Positions 49,421 to 58,284 of a stretch of 64,000 nucleotides of DNA are shown here, one piece after another. This DNA comes from Parvibaculum sp039973015 (GTDB lineage: Bacteria; Pseudomonadota; Alphaproteobacteria; Parvibaculales; Parvibaculaceae). The stretch spans positions 1 to 64,000 of the forward strand of contig NZ_JBDWLT010000012.1 in the NCBI RefSeq assembly GCF_039973015.1, in the 5' to 3' direction. How positions within the stretch are numbered: the first letter of the stretch is position 1; every line of letters begins with the position of its first letter. The notes under the pieces were generated by a model. The model made no database searches. It was not told the DNA's origin and was given only the letters and a program-made list of their open reading frames with translations. Made by a program: the position numbers and the translations under genes.

Positions 49421-50035
49421 ATGGCAAAGAAGCTCGACCCCGAAGAGAAAATCGTCAAAGCCGCGCTCAGACTTGCCGCGTCACGCGGCTGGACGGTACT
49501 TTCGCTCGCCGATATCGCGAAAACGGCGAAGGTGAGCCTGTCAGATCTTTCAAAGAGCTTTTCTTCCAAGGCTGGCATTCTCAACGCCTATGGGCGACGG
49601 ATCGATGAACGGGTGCTGCAAGAGGTGTCGGCGGAAGACGTTTCTGGCGAGACCGCGCAGGACCGGCTCTTCGATGTGCTGATGATGCGGTTCGATGCTT
49701 TGTCGGACGACAGAGAGGCGCTCAAGCGTATCTCCGCCGATATCAGGCGCGACCCTCTGGCGGCCGTGCCGCTCGCCCGGCCTCTCCTTCAGTCGATGGG
49801 CTGGATGCTGGAGGCAGCAGGGATCGATTCTTCGGGCATCGCGGGCGCCATGCGTGTTCGCGGTCTGGCCTTCATATGGGGTGCGGCGTTCCGTGTCTGG
49901 CTTGAGGATGACGCGGATCAATCAAAGACGATGGCCGAACTCGACCGGAGGTTGCGCGATGGTTCGGCGTTGCTGGACCGTCTCTCCCGCCTCCGCCCGG
50001 GCGGCCGTCAAGCTCGTCCGAAAGAAGCGGCGTGA
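49421..50035 (+). CDS. TetR-family transcriptional regulator
   Basis: The 204-residue protein has an N-terminal helix-turn-helix (EKIVKAALRLAASRGWTVLS, then LADIAKTAKVSLSDLSKSFS) followed by a helical ligand domain (about 60-190). GGGGAGGAGGCGCAAA precedes the ATG at 49421. The ligand and target are unknown; proC and the SnoaL-like gene are neighbours. Confidence 0.85.
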   Translation: MAKKLDPEEKIVKAALRLAASRGWTVLSLADIAKTAKVSLSDLSKSFSSKAGILNAYGRRIDERVLQEVSAEDVSGETAQDRLFDVLMMRFDALSDDREALKRISADIRRDPLAAVPLARPLLQSMGWMLEAAGIDSSGIAGAMRVRGLAFIWGAAFRVWLEDDADQSKTMAELDRRLRDGSALLDRLSRLRPGGRQARPKEAA

Positions 50036-50041
50036 CTGCTT

Positions 50042-50413
50042 TCAGAAATGGAAGACCCGGCAAGCAGTGATTTTGTCGCCCTGCCATTCGAGTATCTCCA
50101 CGACCCGCGTTTGTTCTCTCTCGTTGCCATCTAGGACGCGCCAGTATTCGACTGCAGCGGATCCGCCCGCGGTCTCCTCGTTTGCAATGACGTTGGTTAT
50201 GTCCGCCCGGAAGCTTCCAATCTGTTTTGCAACCGCTGTTGCGTAAGCGCGAATTTCCGCCGGGCCAGTCAACATCCCGTCAGGGCGGTTCATGCGCTTC
50301 ACGACGGCACCGCTCATATGTGTTGCGCCGGAGGCATAGAGCACAGCTACCCGATCGGGATCGAGGCTCTGCCATGCAGCCTGCCAGGCCGCGACCATTG
50401 AGGGTAGATCCAT
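50042..50413 (-). CDS. SnoaL-like / NTF2-fold protein
   Basis: The 123-residue protein fits the NTF2 fold: AAWQAAWQSLDPDRVAVLYA, GPAEIRAYATAVAKQI and a C-terminal ILEWQGDKITACRVFHF. Members bind small molecules or act as isomerases. It is convergent with the TetR gene and probably separate from the kinase gene downstream. Confidence 0.8.
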   Translation of the reverse strand: MDLPSMVAAWQAAWQSLDPDRVAVLYASGATHMSGAVVKRMNRPDGMLTGPAEIRAYATAVAKQIGSFRADITNVIANEETAGGSAAVEYWRVLDGNEREQTRVVEILEWQGDKITACRVFHF

Positions 50414-50487
50414 CGCCGTTCCTCCCTGCCGATTTGGAGAGGAGCCTAATGCAGCGCAGCCATAAAGGTCAATATTGCTGACCTAAA

Positions 50488-51891
50488 TTAAACGGGCAGA
50501 TGGATGATGGCCCTAAGGCCGCCCATAGGACTCCGAGAAAGGGTGATGTCGCCGCCATGCCCGCGCGCAATATCGCGCGCAATGGCGAGGCCGAGGCCAG
50601 TGCCGCCCTTGTCGAGGTTGCGGGCAGCGTCGAGCCGGTAGAAAGGCCGGAAAACCTCCTCGAGTTGCTCCTCTGCGATGCCTTCGCCGTCGTCGTCCAC
50701 GAGGATATCGATGCTGCCGCCGCCACCGTCCGTTTCCGCATCCCGGATGGCTGTGACCCAGACATGTTCTGCATACTTTCCGGCGTTGTCGATGATGTTC
50801 GTCAGGCAGCGTTTGAAGGCGTTACGGCGGAGCGGCAAGGTCAGGTCGCCATGGAATTCAAGACGGACATCGTGCCCCTTGCGATGACTATCGTCGCGTA
50901 CTTCCTCGATCAATTCGCCGAGATCCGTCTCCTCCGATGCTTCGCCCTGATGGCCGCGTGCGAATTCGAGATAGTCGTCGAGCATACGTTCCATCTCGGC
51001 GACGTCTTCGCGAAGCTCAATGAGTTCCGGGCTGTCGCCGAGCATGGCAAGCTGCAGCTTGAAGCGCGTCAGCGGGGTGCGCAGATCATGGCTGACACCT
51101 GCCAGCATGGCGGTGCGCTGCTCGATCTGGCGTTCAATTCGCGCGCGCATTTCCATGAAGGCCTGGGCGGCGCGTCTCACTTCCGATGCGCCTTGAGGCC
51201 TGTAGTTCGCGACATCGCGGCCCATACCGAAGGATTCGGCTGCCTCTGCCAGTCTTTCGATGGGGCGTATCTGGTTTCTCAGGAAAAGAAGCGCAACGAT
51301 GAGCAGCACAACCGAAGTGCTGAACATCCAGACAAGGAAGATATGCGAGTTGGACGCATAGACATGCGACGCGGGGGTCAGCACACGCATTACCCCTCCG
51401 TCATAGGCGATACGGATGTCGACATATTCGGTGTAGTTCGCAGTGTTGATCCAGTAGGGGCGGGTGACACGTCTGCGCAGTTCGTCGTTCAGCGAATCCG
51501 CGAGCAAGCCTGAAGTCGAGGAAGGCGTTTCAGGAAGTTGCTCGTCATCGAGGAATGCGACAGGCAGACCAAGATCATGCCCGGCTCGGGCTGAAATGCG
51601 TGTTGCACGTTCCGGTGTGGGGTTTTCCTGATAGTCGCTCAGTAGCAGGGCAATTTCGGCTACTGTTTTTGCGGAAAGCCGTTCGGTGACGAGTTGCCAG
51701 TGCCGTTCCAGAAAGACGTAGGTGACAACGAACTGGAGCAGCACCATCGGTGCGACGATGATGATCAGTGAGCGCCAGTAAAGTCCGCGCGGCATTGCTC
51801 TTTTGAGCAGCAGGAACGGATGTACGCGCAAATGGCTTTCCTCGCGCGGAGGTGGAGCGCCTGCGTGTTCGCCGGTACTTGCTTCGGTCAT
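50488..51891 (-). CDS. Sensor histidine kinase, EnvZ-like
   Basis: The 467-residue protein has two spans (about 41-60 and 184-205), a periplasmic domain between them, HAMP, the phospho-accepting His268 in GVSHDLRTPLTRFK and an ATPase domain with NIIDNAGKYA, VDDDGEGI and GGTGLGLAIARDIA. The ATG at 51891 is seven bases after the regulator's stop. It is last in a MarR, OmpR-like, EnvZ-like operon. Confidence 0.92.
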   Translation of the reverse strand: MTEASTGEHAGAPPPREESHLRVHPFLLLKRAMPRGLYWRSLIIIVAPMVLLQFVVTYVFLERHWQLVTERLSAKTVAEIALLLSDYQENPTPERATRISARAGHDLGLPVAFLDDEQLPETPSSTSGLLADSLNDELRRRVTRPYWINTANYTEYVDIRIAYDGGVMRVLTPASHVYASNSHIFLVWMFSTSVVLLIVALLFLRNQIRPIERLAEAAESFGMGRDVANYRPQGASEVRRAAQAFMEMRARIERQIEQRTAMLAGVSHDLRTPLTRFKLQLAMLGDSPELIELREDVAEMERMLDDYLEFARGHQGEASEETDLGELIEEVRDDSHRKGHDVRLEFHGDLTLPLRRNAFKRCLTNIIDNAGKYAEHVWVTAIRDAETDGGGGSIDILVDDDGEGIAEEQLEEVFRPFYRLDAARNLDKGGTGLGLAIARDIARGHGGDITLSRSPMGGLRAIIHLPV

Positions 51892-51898
51892 TGCGGGG

Positions 51899-52633
51899 TC
51901 AATCCGGCATGAGTGCGTAGCCTTCACCGCGCACAGTTTGCAGATAGAGCGGATTCTTCGGGTCTGCTTCCAGTTTTCGGCGCAGACGGTTGATCTGGAC
52001 GTCGATAGAGCGCTCGGCCGCTTCATTATCGCAAAGATCCAGACGTGAAAGAGGCTTTCCGGGGTTTGCTGCGAAGATGCGCATCAGCTGCACTTCGCGT
52101 GTGGTTAGCCGGATCTGGCGGTCGCCGTCCCAGAGTTCGCCGCGTGTGACGTTGAAACGGCAGGGGCCTAGTGAAAGTTCGTCATGTTTGCGCATACCCG
52201 GCGCCTGTGTGCGGCGAAGGATGGTGCCGATCCGAAGCAGAAGTTCGCGCGGCTCGAAGGGTTTTGCGAGGTAGTCGTCCACGCCACGTTCCAGGCCGTC
52301 AATGCGGTCGCTCGCTTCGCCGCGCGCTGTCAGCATGAGGATGGGAACATTGGACGTGCGGCGAAGATCGCGCGTGAGATCGAGACCGCTCTCGCCGGGC
52401 ATCATTACGTCGAGGACGAGAAGGTCGAAAGACATGCCTTGAAGCCGCGCCCGTGCTTCTGCTGCATGTTCAGCAGTGGTTATGCGATAGCCGCTGTCGG
52501 AGAGATAGCGCTTCAGAAGCTCACGGATACGCCTGTCATCGTCGACGATCAGGATATGTGGCGCGTCATCGGCGGGCGCGATCCTCGCGCCCTCCTGGCG
52601 GTTTATCCCTGTCGCGTCATCGGCGTGTGCCAT
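51899..52633 (-). CDS. Response regulator, OmpR/PetR-like
   Basis: The 244-residue protein has an N-terminal 25-residue extension, a receiver with IVDDDRRIRELL, Asp75 in LLVLDVMMPGESG and Lys in DYLAKPFEPREL, and a winged-helix output domain (CRFNVTRGELWD to GEGYALMPD). The ATG at 52633 is chosen because it follows the MarR stop by about 20 bases; an upstream start would overlap it. PetR of Rhodobacter capsulatus, an OmpR-type regulator next to the MarR-like PetP, controls bc1 expression. This gene pair has the same makeup, and petABC is about 20 kb away in this window. Confidence 0.9.
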   Translation of the reverse strand: MAHADDATGINRQEGARIAPADDAPHILIVDDDRRIRELLKRYLSDSGYRITTAEHAAEARARLQGMSFDLLVLDVMMPGESGLDLTRDLRRTSNVPILMLTARGEASDRIDGLERGVDDYLAKPFEPRELLLRIGTILRRTQAPGMRKHDELSLGPCRFNVTRGELWDGDRQIRLTTREVQLMRIFAANPGKPLSRLDLCDNEAAERSIDVQINRLRRKLEADPKNPLYLQTVRGEGYALMPD

Positions 52634-52652
52634 GCGTTCTCCGCCGCCCATG

Positions 52653-53177
52653 TCAGCGCTGCCCAGCCGCGGCCCTGGCGATACGGTGTTCCACTTCGGC
52701 CCGGTCTTCATCGTTTACAAGCTGGAGCATAATCGTTCGCCATACGTCTTCTGCGCCGGGTCCGGCCTTTGCGAGCGCGGCTGCAACGCGGTCACGCTGC
52801 GGTGCCGCCAAGCGTTCCTCAAGCTCGCGGCCGGATGCCGTGAGATATAGAAGCCGTTGCCGCCGGTCCTGTTTTCCCGTTTCCTGCTCGACAAAGCCAC
52901 GCTCAATCAATTGCTTCAATACGCGGGCGAGGCTCTGCTTTGTGATCCTCAAGATGTTAAGGAGTTCCGCCACTGTGATGCCGGGATTGCGTCCCACGAA
53001 ATGGACCACGCGATGATGAGCGCGGCCAAAATCGTACTGAGCGAGAATTTCGTCGGGGTCGCTAATGAAGTCCCGATAGGCGAAGAACAACAATTCTATC
53101 GCCTCTGTCAGGCGGTCCGCCCCTGTTAAGGGGCGGGAAAGTGCCGCTTTTCCGAGCGGTTTCACAGGTGCTACCAT
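52653..53177 (-). CDS. MarR-family regulator, PetP-like
   Basis: The 174-residue winged-helix protein has ELLNILRITKQSLARVLKQL (helix-turn-helix) and the wing QETGKQDRRQRLLYLTASGR. It sits first in an operon with an OmpR-type regulator and kinase, like PetP in Rhodobacter. The TGTCA-N7-TGACA dyad directly upstream is a likely self-regulatory site. Confidence 0.85.
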   Translation of the reverse strand: MVAPVKPLGKAALSRPLTGADRLTEAIELLFFAYRDFISDPDEILAQYDFGRAHHRVVHFVGRNPGITVAELLNILRITKQSLARVLKQLIERGFVEQETGKQDRRQRLLYLTASGRELEERLAAPQRDRVAAALAKAGPGAEDVWRTIMLQLVNDEDRAEVEHRIARAAAGQR

Positions 53178-53181
53178 TTTA

Positions 53182-53198
53182 TGTCAGCCATGTTGACA
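53182..53198. promoter_or_regulatory. TGTCA-N7-TGACA dyad upstream of the MarR gene
   Basis: TGTCAGCCATGTTGACA is an interrupted palindrome whose 5-base arms are separated by seven bases; it lies five bases before the MarR start and so overlaps its translation site. MarR-family operators are commonly of this size. It also lies about 200 bases upstream of the divergent ilvE start. Confidence 0.6.
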
Positions 53199-53404
53199 TA
53201 TTTTCCGCTAAATGCTACCTCTTGCAGACTGCATGAGACAGAATGGGCGTCCAAGACGGGCAGGTCGAATCTGCCAACCAATATAAGGATGTTCGCCCGA
53301 GAAAGCTGTCTCCGGCAAATTCTCCCGTGAAAGGGGCCCGTGAACTCCGGCGTGCCGCATGGCCTTGTCCGGAAGCTTCGGAAATACACCAGGAAATCAG
53401 GGTC

Positions 53405-54307
53405 ATGGCAGACATTCCCTTCGACAAACGCGACGGCTTCATCTGGTTCAATGGAGAGCTTCTTCCCTGGGCGGATGCCAAGGTGCATGTGCTCACGCAC
53501 GGGCTGCATTATGCAAGCTGCGTATTCGAAGGGTGCCGGATGTATGGCGGCGAAATTTTCAAGCTGCGCGAGCATTCGGAACGCCTGATCAAGTCAGCCG
53601 ACATTCTCGGCTTCAAGATTCCCTATAGCGTCGAAGAGATCGACGAAGCGTGCATCGCAGCCGTGCGGGCGCAGAAGCTGACCGACGGTTATCTTCGTCC
53701 GGTGGCGTGGCGCGGCAGCGAGATGATGGGTGTCAGTGCGCAGAAGAACAAGATCAACTTCGCTGTTGCTGCGTGGGAATGGCCTTCCTACTTCGATCCC
53801 GAGCAGCGCAAGACCGGTATTCGTCTCGACATCGCGCAGTACAAGCGTCCGTCGCCTGAAACCGCGCCATCGATGGCAAAGGCGGCAGGCCTTTACATGA
53901 TCTGCACGATCTCGAAGCATGCGGCAGAGAACAAAGGGTACGCCGACGCGCTGATGTACGACTATCGCGGCTACGTCGCGGAAGCTACGGGCGCAAACAT
54001 CTTTTTCATCAAGGATGGCGTCATTCATACGCCGACACCCGATTGTTTCCTCGACGGCATCACACGCCAGACCGTGATCGGACTTGCGAAGGCGCGCGGC
54101 TATGAAGTGATCGAACGGCACATCAAGCCGGAAGAGCTTTCCGATTTTTCGGAATGCTTCATTACAGGTACTGCTGCGGAAGTGACGCCGGTTGGCGAGA
54201 TCGGGCCGCACAAATTCACGCCGGGCGAGATTTCGCACAATCTGCATGAAGATTATATCGCCGCGGTTCATGCGCATCAGACACGCGCCAAGGCTGTGAA
54301 CGGCTAG
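53405..54307 (+). CDS. ilvE: Branched-chain amino acid aminotransferase
   Basis: The 300-residue fold-type IV PLP enzyme has FDGELLPWADAKVHVLTHGL near the start, the likely PLP lysine at 159 in PSMAKAAGLYM and the EATGANIFFIKDG phosphate/cofactor motif with Glu193. The start at 53405 follows AGGAAATCAGGGTC. The usual AKxxGNY around the lysine reads AKAAGLYM, a variation common in alphaproteobacterial homologues. It transaminates Leu, Ile and Val. Confidence 0.93.
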   Translation: MADIPFDKRDGFIWFNGELLPWADAKVHVLTHGLHYASCVFEGCRMYGGEIFKLREHSERLIKSADILGFKIPYSVEEIDEACIAAVRAQKLTDGYLRPVAWRGSEMMGVSAQKNKINFAVAAWEWPSYFDPEQRKTGIRLDIAQYKRPSPETAPSMAKAAGLYMICTISKHAAENKGYADALMYDYRGYVAEATGANIFFIKDGVIHTPTPDCFLDGITRQTVIGLAKARGYEVIERHIKPEELSDFSECFITGTAAEVTPVGEIGPHKFTPGEISHNLHEDYIAAVHAHQTRAKAVNG

Positions 54308-54334
54308 GTTTTTCGCCAGGGCGAGAGCAATCAG

Positions 54335-54359
54335 GGGCGGCCTTCGGGCCGCCCTTTTT
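54335..54359 (+). terminator. Rho-independent terminator after ilvE
   Basis: GGGCGGCC and GGCCGCCC form an 8-base stem around a TTCG tetraloop, followed by TTTTT. Confidence 0.92.
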
Positions 54360-54376
54360 GCTGGCCGGCGGATGGA

Positions 54377-54441
54377 CCGGGACAGAAAAGCGGGGACAAA
54401 CGGGCCCGACTGTCATCAAAACGTAACAAAACCGTCACAAA
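54377..54441. repeat. Dispersed GATGACAGTCGGGCC repeat, copy 2 (inverse orientation)
   Basis: On the minus strand this reads TTTGTGACGGTTTTGTTACG and then TTTTGATGACAGTCGGGCCC with TTTGTCCCCGCTTTT, matching 39713-39777 in the same 5'-3' order. It overlaps the last three codons of moaE and its stop. Confidence 0.7.
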
Positions 54442-54881
54442 CCCCATTTGGCTGCTGCGGCGCCATCGCTCTCACGGGCATCGACCCAATGCGCTTCGCC
54501 CTCTTTATCCTCACGTTTCCAGAAGGGGGCGCGGGTCTTCAAGTAATCCATCAAAAACGAGGCTGACTCGAAGGCGGCCTGACGGTGAGGGGAGGCGGTG
54601 ACGACGAGGACGATGTTATCCCCGGGCATAAGCTTGCCGACGCGGTGGATGACGAGGCTTGCCTGAAGCGGCCATCGCTTGCGGGCCTCCTGCTCGATGC
54701 GGGCGAGTTCCTTCTCGGTCATGCCGGGATAGTGTTCCAGCTCCATCGAGGCGACGGTGCCGCCATTCGCATCGCGCACGAGGCCGGAGAAGGTGACAAC
54801 CGCGCCGATATCGGTACGCCCTTTTACAAGGGCTGCGACCTCCGCGCCGATGTCGAAATCTTCGGCCTGGACACGGATCAT
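54435..54881 (-). CDS. moaE: Molybdopterin synthase catalytic subunit, MoaE
   Basis: The 148-residue protein has AVVTFSGLVRDANGGTVASM, ELEHYPGMTEKELARIEQEA, VIHRVGKLMPGDNIVLVVTA and the catalytic-lysine segment LKTRAPFWKREDKEG. It is coupled to MoaD. The start at 54881 is five bases after the moaD stop. Confidence 0.95.
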   Translation of the reverse strand: MIRVQAEDFDIGAEVAALVKGRTDIGAVVTFSGLVRDANGGTVASMELEHYPGMTEKELARIEQEARKRWPLQASLVIHRVGKLMPGDNIVLVVTASPHRQAAFESASFLMDYLKTRAPFWKREDKEGEAHWVDARESDGAAAAKWGL

Positions 54882-54885
54882 CGGA

Positions 54886-55137
54886 TCAGCCGCCGGTAAC
54901 GGGAGGAAAGAAGGCGATCTCGGTGGCGCCCAGAACGGAGGTGCCGAAATCGCCATGTTCCTGATCGACGGCGCAGCGGATGACTGAGAGGTCCGCGAAG
55001 GCTGCCTCGTAGCCTTCACCGCGCGTTTTCAGCCATGAGATGACGCCGGAGACGTCGCGCACTTCGCCGGGCAGCGTCACGTCTTCTTCCGAGACGCCGG
55101 CTTTTTGTTTCACCCAGGCGAAATAGAGCAGTCTCAC
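54886..55137 (-). CDS. moaD: Molybdopterin synthase sulfur carrier subunit, MoaD
   Basis: The 83-residue ubiquitin-like protein ends with the Gly-Gly tail (FFPPVTGG) that is thiocarboxylated. It donates sulfur to MoaE. It overlaps pgsA by ATGA. Confidence 0.95.
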   Translation of the reverse strand: MRLLYFAWVKQKAGVSEEDVTLPGEVRDVSGVISWLKTRGEGYEAAFADLSVIRCAVDQEHGDFGTSVLGATEIAFFPPVTGG

Positions 55138-55757
55138 ATCCGGCCGTCCCGTTCTGCGGCAGCCGCCGTGGGCGGGGCTGGCGGCGTCTTCTCCGGCTTG
55201 TCGTCGCCGAGGTGCTTAACGCCCGCGCGGAAATAGTCGATGCCAGTGTAGAGCGTCAGGATGGCAGCAGCCCAGAGGAGCGTGATGCCTGCTTCGATCG
55301 TGCCCGGCATGATCTTGTCGGCGGCGGGACCGGCGAGCAGAAAGCCGAGGGCGACCATCTGGATCGTCGTCTTCCATTTTGCGAGCTGCGTCACGGGAAC
55401 GCTGACGCGCAGCTCTGCAAGGAACTCGCGAAGACCGGATACGAGAATTTCGCGGCAGAGAATGATGATCGCGGCCCAGAGCGAGAAGCCCGCGATGACA
55501 TCCTGCCAGGTGAGCGCGATCAGGACGACCGCTACGAGCAGCTTGTCCGCGATCGGGTCCAGCATGCGCCCGAGATTGGATTGCTGCTCCCATGCGCGGG
55601 CGAGATAGCCATCGAAGAAATCGGTGATGGCCGCGATGATGAAAAGCGCAAGCGCCGTCCAGTGTGCGGCGTCGCCCGGCATGTAGAAACACACGACAAT
55701 GGCGGGCACCAATGCGATACGGAAATAAGTCAACAAATTCGGCAGATTGGTCGCCAT
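55134..55757 (-). CDS. pgsA: CDP-diacylglycerol-glycerol-3-phosphate 3-phosphatidyltransferase, PgsA
   Basis: The 207-residue membrane protein has the CDP-alcohol motif DGYLARAWEQQSNLGRMLDP followed by IADKLL (D..DG..AR....G...D...D) and five to six spans. It makes phosphatidylglycerophosphate. Its C-terminus is a low-complexity Pro-rich tail. The order pgsA-moaD-moaE is common in alphaproteobacteria. Confidence 0.95.
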   Translation of the reverse strand: MATNLPNLLTYFRIALVPAIVVCFYMPGDAAHWTALALFIIAAITDFFDGYLARAWEQQSNLGRMLDPIADKLLVAVVLIALTWQDVIAGFSLWAAIIILCREILVSGLREFLAELRVSVPVTQLAKWKTTIQMVALGFLLAGPAADKIMPGTIEAGITLLWAAAILTLYTGIDYFRAGVKHLGDDKPEKTPPAPPTAAAAERDGRM

Positions 55758-55790
55758 TCGCAGTCAGCTCCGGTTTGATCGCGCCAGCTT

Positions 55791-55858
55791 AGAGCAGATC
55801 GTGACCGGATGGAATCGCCGGGCGCTTCCATCCGGTCATGAAAATCTGCTCGTCGCTT
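55791..55858. repeat. Dispersed GAGCAGATTTT..GACCGGATG repeat, copy 2
   Basis: AGAGCAGATCGTGACCGGAT, GGAATCGCCGGGCGCTTCC and ATCCGGTCATGAAAATCTGC form a long interrupted palindrome. Its minus strand matches 1637-1692. It lies in the 223-base gap between uvrC and pgsA. Confidence 0.75.
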
Positions 55859-55980
55859 TATAGACCGGACCGTTTTCCTCACGACGATGTAGCGAGGGGG
55901 GGGAAGCACATTCGAGGCAGTGCAATTCACTAAAATCCGTGGGTGCAGTCATTGGTTGCACTTTAACGATCATCCGGCGG

Positions 55981-57912
55981 TCATCCGTCCGGATTTCCGT
56001 GAAAGTGATCGTAAATGGCACGCGCTACCTTGGCGCTGATGCCATCCACCGCCTCGAGATCGGAAAGGCCCGCACGTGCGACGGCGCGCGCGGAACCGAA
56101 ATGCTGCAACAGGGCCCGCTTGCGGCCAGGGCCGATACCGGGAACCTCATCCAGCGGATTGACGCCAATGGCTTTCGAACGGCGCGCACGATGGCTGCCG
56201 ATGGCATAACGGTGAGCTTCGTCGCGAAGGCGCTGGAGGTAGTAGAGGACGGGATTACGCGGTTCCATCATGAAGTCCGCGCGGCCCGCCATGAAGAAGC
56301 GCTCACGGCCGGCATCGCGTTCAGGCCCCTTGGCGACGCCCACCGCCGTTACATTGGCAATACCGAGTTCGTTCAGCACATCGAGCGCGACCTTTAATTG
56401 CCCGGCGCCGCCGTCGATCAGGATGAGGTCCGGCCACTGGGATTCGCTATCCGGCGTGGCTCCGCTTTCCTTGAGGAGGCGGGTGAAACGGCGGGTCAGC
56501 ACCTCGCGCATCATGGCGTAGTCGTCGCCGGGCTCGACGTCCTCGCCCTTGATGTTGAACTTCCGGTACTGGTTTTTCATGAAGCCTTCGGGGCCCGCGA
56601 CGATCATGCCGCCAACCGGCTTCGTGCCCGAAATGTGGCTGTTGTCGTAAACCTCGATGCGGGATGGCGGCTGTTCGAGGCCGAAGGCTTCGGCAACGCC
56701 TTCAAGAAGCTTGCGCTGGGTCGAGCTTTCGGCGAGGCGGCGGCCCAGCGCCTCACGTGCATTGGTGAGCGCATGATCGATAAGCTCGCGCTTTTCACCG
56801 CGCCGGGGGACGCCGACGGCGACCTTTCGCCCGCCGCGAATGGTGAGCGCCTCGGCAAGGAGGCTACTTCCCGGTACTTCATGGCTCAGGAGCACCATGC
56901 GCGGTGGCGGACGGTCCTCGTAGAACTGTGCGAGGAAGGCGTCGAGTACTTCCTCAACGGAGAGTTCCTTGTCGTGGCGCGGAAAATAGGCGCGGTTGCC
57001 CCAGTTCTGACCGGCGCGGAAAAAGAAGACCTGCACACAGGTCTGGCCGCCTTCCGACCAGGCCGCGAAGACATCCGCTTCGGCGACGGTCTGCGGGTTG
57101 ATGCCCTGATGCTGCTGGATCTGGGTGAGGGCGCGAATGCGGTCGCGATAGATCGCCGCGCGCTCGAAATCGAGATCGGCCGCAGCGCCGTCCATCAGGG
57201 CGGCGAGCTGCTGCTGGGTCTTGCGGCTGCGCCCTTTCAGGAAAGCGCGCGCCTCGCTCAGGAGTTCGGCATATCCCGCCTCGCCGATTTCTCCCGTGCA
57301 GGGCGCGCTACAGCGCTTGATCTGGAAGAGGAGGCAGGGCCGGGTGCGGCTCTCAAAGACGCTGTCGGAACATGAGCGCAGCAGAAAGGCCTTCTGAAGG
57401 GCGTTCAATGTGGCGGTGACCGCGCCCGCGCTGGCGAAGGGGCCGAAATAGTCACCCTGCCGCGAGCGGGAGCCACGATGCTTCACGGCCTGCGGAAAGG
57501 CATGGTCGCCGGTCAGCAGGATGTAGGGGAACGACTTGTCGTCCCGCATCAGCACGTTGTAGCGCGGTTTCAGGCGCTTGATGAGGTTGGCTTCGAGGAG
57601 GAGCGCATCGGTTTCGGTGGCGGTGGAGATGAACTCCATCTGCGCCGTGGTGGCGATCATGCGGGCAATGCGGTTGGAATGACCGGCAAGCTTGGTGTAG
57701 CTCGCGACCCGCTTCTTCAGGCTGCGGGCCTTGCCCACATAGAGAAGCTCGCCTTTCTCGTCATACATGCGATAGACGCCCGGGCTGTCGGGCAGGAGCT
57801 TGACCTTTTCGGCGATCAGGGCAGCACCGGACGGGCCGGAGGCGGGGGCCTCGGAGCTGGATGGGGGGCCGGAACCGGGCGCATCGCCGGATGTCTCGTC
57901 GGTCTCGTTCAT
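55981..57912 (-). CDS. uvrC: Excinuclease ABC subunit C, UvrC
   Basis: The 643-residue protein has the GIY-YIG nuclease domain (GVYRMYDEKGELLYVGKARS at about 47-66), a UVR domain, the RNase-H-like nuclease region (VEVYDNSHISG, DLILIDGGAGQL) and C-terminal helix-hairpin-helix (VPGIGPGRKRALLQHFGS). It cuts on both sides of DNA lesions with UvrA and UvrB. The first 30 residues are a low-complexity extension. Confidence 0.96.
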   Translation of the reverse strand: MNETDETSGDAPGSGPPSSSEAPASGPSGAALIAEKVKLLPDSPGVYRMYDEKGELLYVGKARSLKKRVASYTKLAGHSNRIARMIATTAQMEFISTATETDALLLEANLIKRLKPRYNVLMRDDKSFPYILLTGDHAFPQAVKHRGSRSRQGDYFGPFASAGAVTATLNALQKAFLLRSCSDSVFESRTRPCLLFQIKRCSAPCTGEIGEAGYAELLSEARAFLKGRSRKTQQQLAALMDGAAADLDFERAAIYRDRIRALTQIQQHQGINPQTVAEADVFAAWSEGGQTCVQVFFFRAGQNWGNRAYFPRHDKELSVEEVLDAFLAQFYEDRPPPRMVLLSHEVPGSSLLAEALTIRGGRKVAVGVPRRGEKRELIDHALTNAREALGRRLAESSTQRKLLEGVAEAFGLEQPPSRIEVYDNSHISGTKPVGGMIVAGPEGFMKNQYRKFNIKGEDVEPGDDYAMMREVLTRRFTRLLKESGATPDSESQWPDLILIDGGAGQLKVALDVLNELGIANVTAVGVAKGPERDAGRERFFMAGRADFMMEPRNPVLYYLQRLRDEAHRYAIGSHRARRSKAIGVNPLDEVPGIGPGRKRALLQHFGSARAVARAGLSDLEAVDGISAKVARAIYDHFHGNPDG

Positions 57913-58284
57913 CTGGTTTGTATAACACCGCTACAGGTTTCGCGGGTTTCCGCGGACACCCTGCCGGGCTGGGGCAGGAACATGTTGCTCAGCCTGTGGA
58001 TAAGTTTGTTGAAAGAGTTGGGGTCCGATCCGGCCTCCAACTGTCAACGTCTTGTAATAATTAGGATTTGTGACGCCGGGTTAAAACCTGTCTCGTTTTA
58101 AGGCGTTGAAACATATGGGTTTTTCTGACCTATGGAACCCGGCCAGAGCCGATTCGGCCGGGACTCAGGCCCCGAGCTGAGGCAAATCCGAGCCCCGGCA
58201 TTGCTGTGCACAAACCTTCCGTGTGCGGCATTTGGAATCCCCAAACTGTTGATTCCATTGCCGGTTTTTCGTGACCTTGCAGCT
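57913..58284. other. Intergenic interval between folB and uvrC
   Basis: This 372-base stretch contains no gene that I can support. It includes one perfect DnaA-box 9-mer (TTATCCACA on the minus strand, 57995-58003) next to an AT-rich stretch (58055-58130) and a GGAATC/GATTCC pair at 58234-58256. It must contain the uvrC promoter on the minus strand. Confidence 0.5.

Noticed and set aside
57995..58003. Replication origin
   Set aside because: One perfect DnaA-box 9-mer here and one imperfect (47839-47847) are too few; no dnaA, dnaN, repA or par genes are near.
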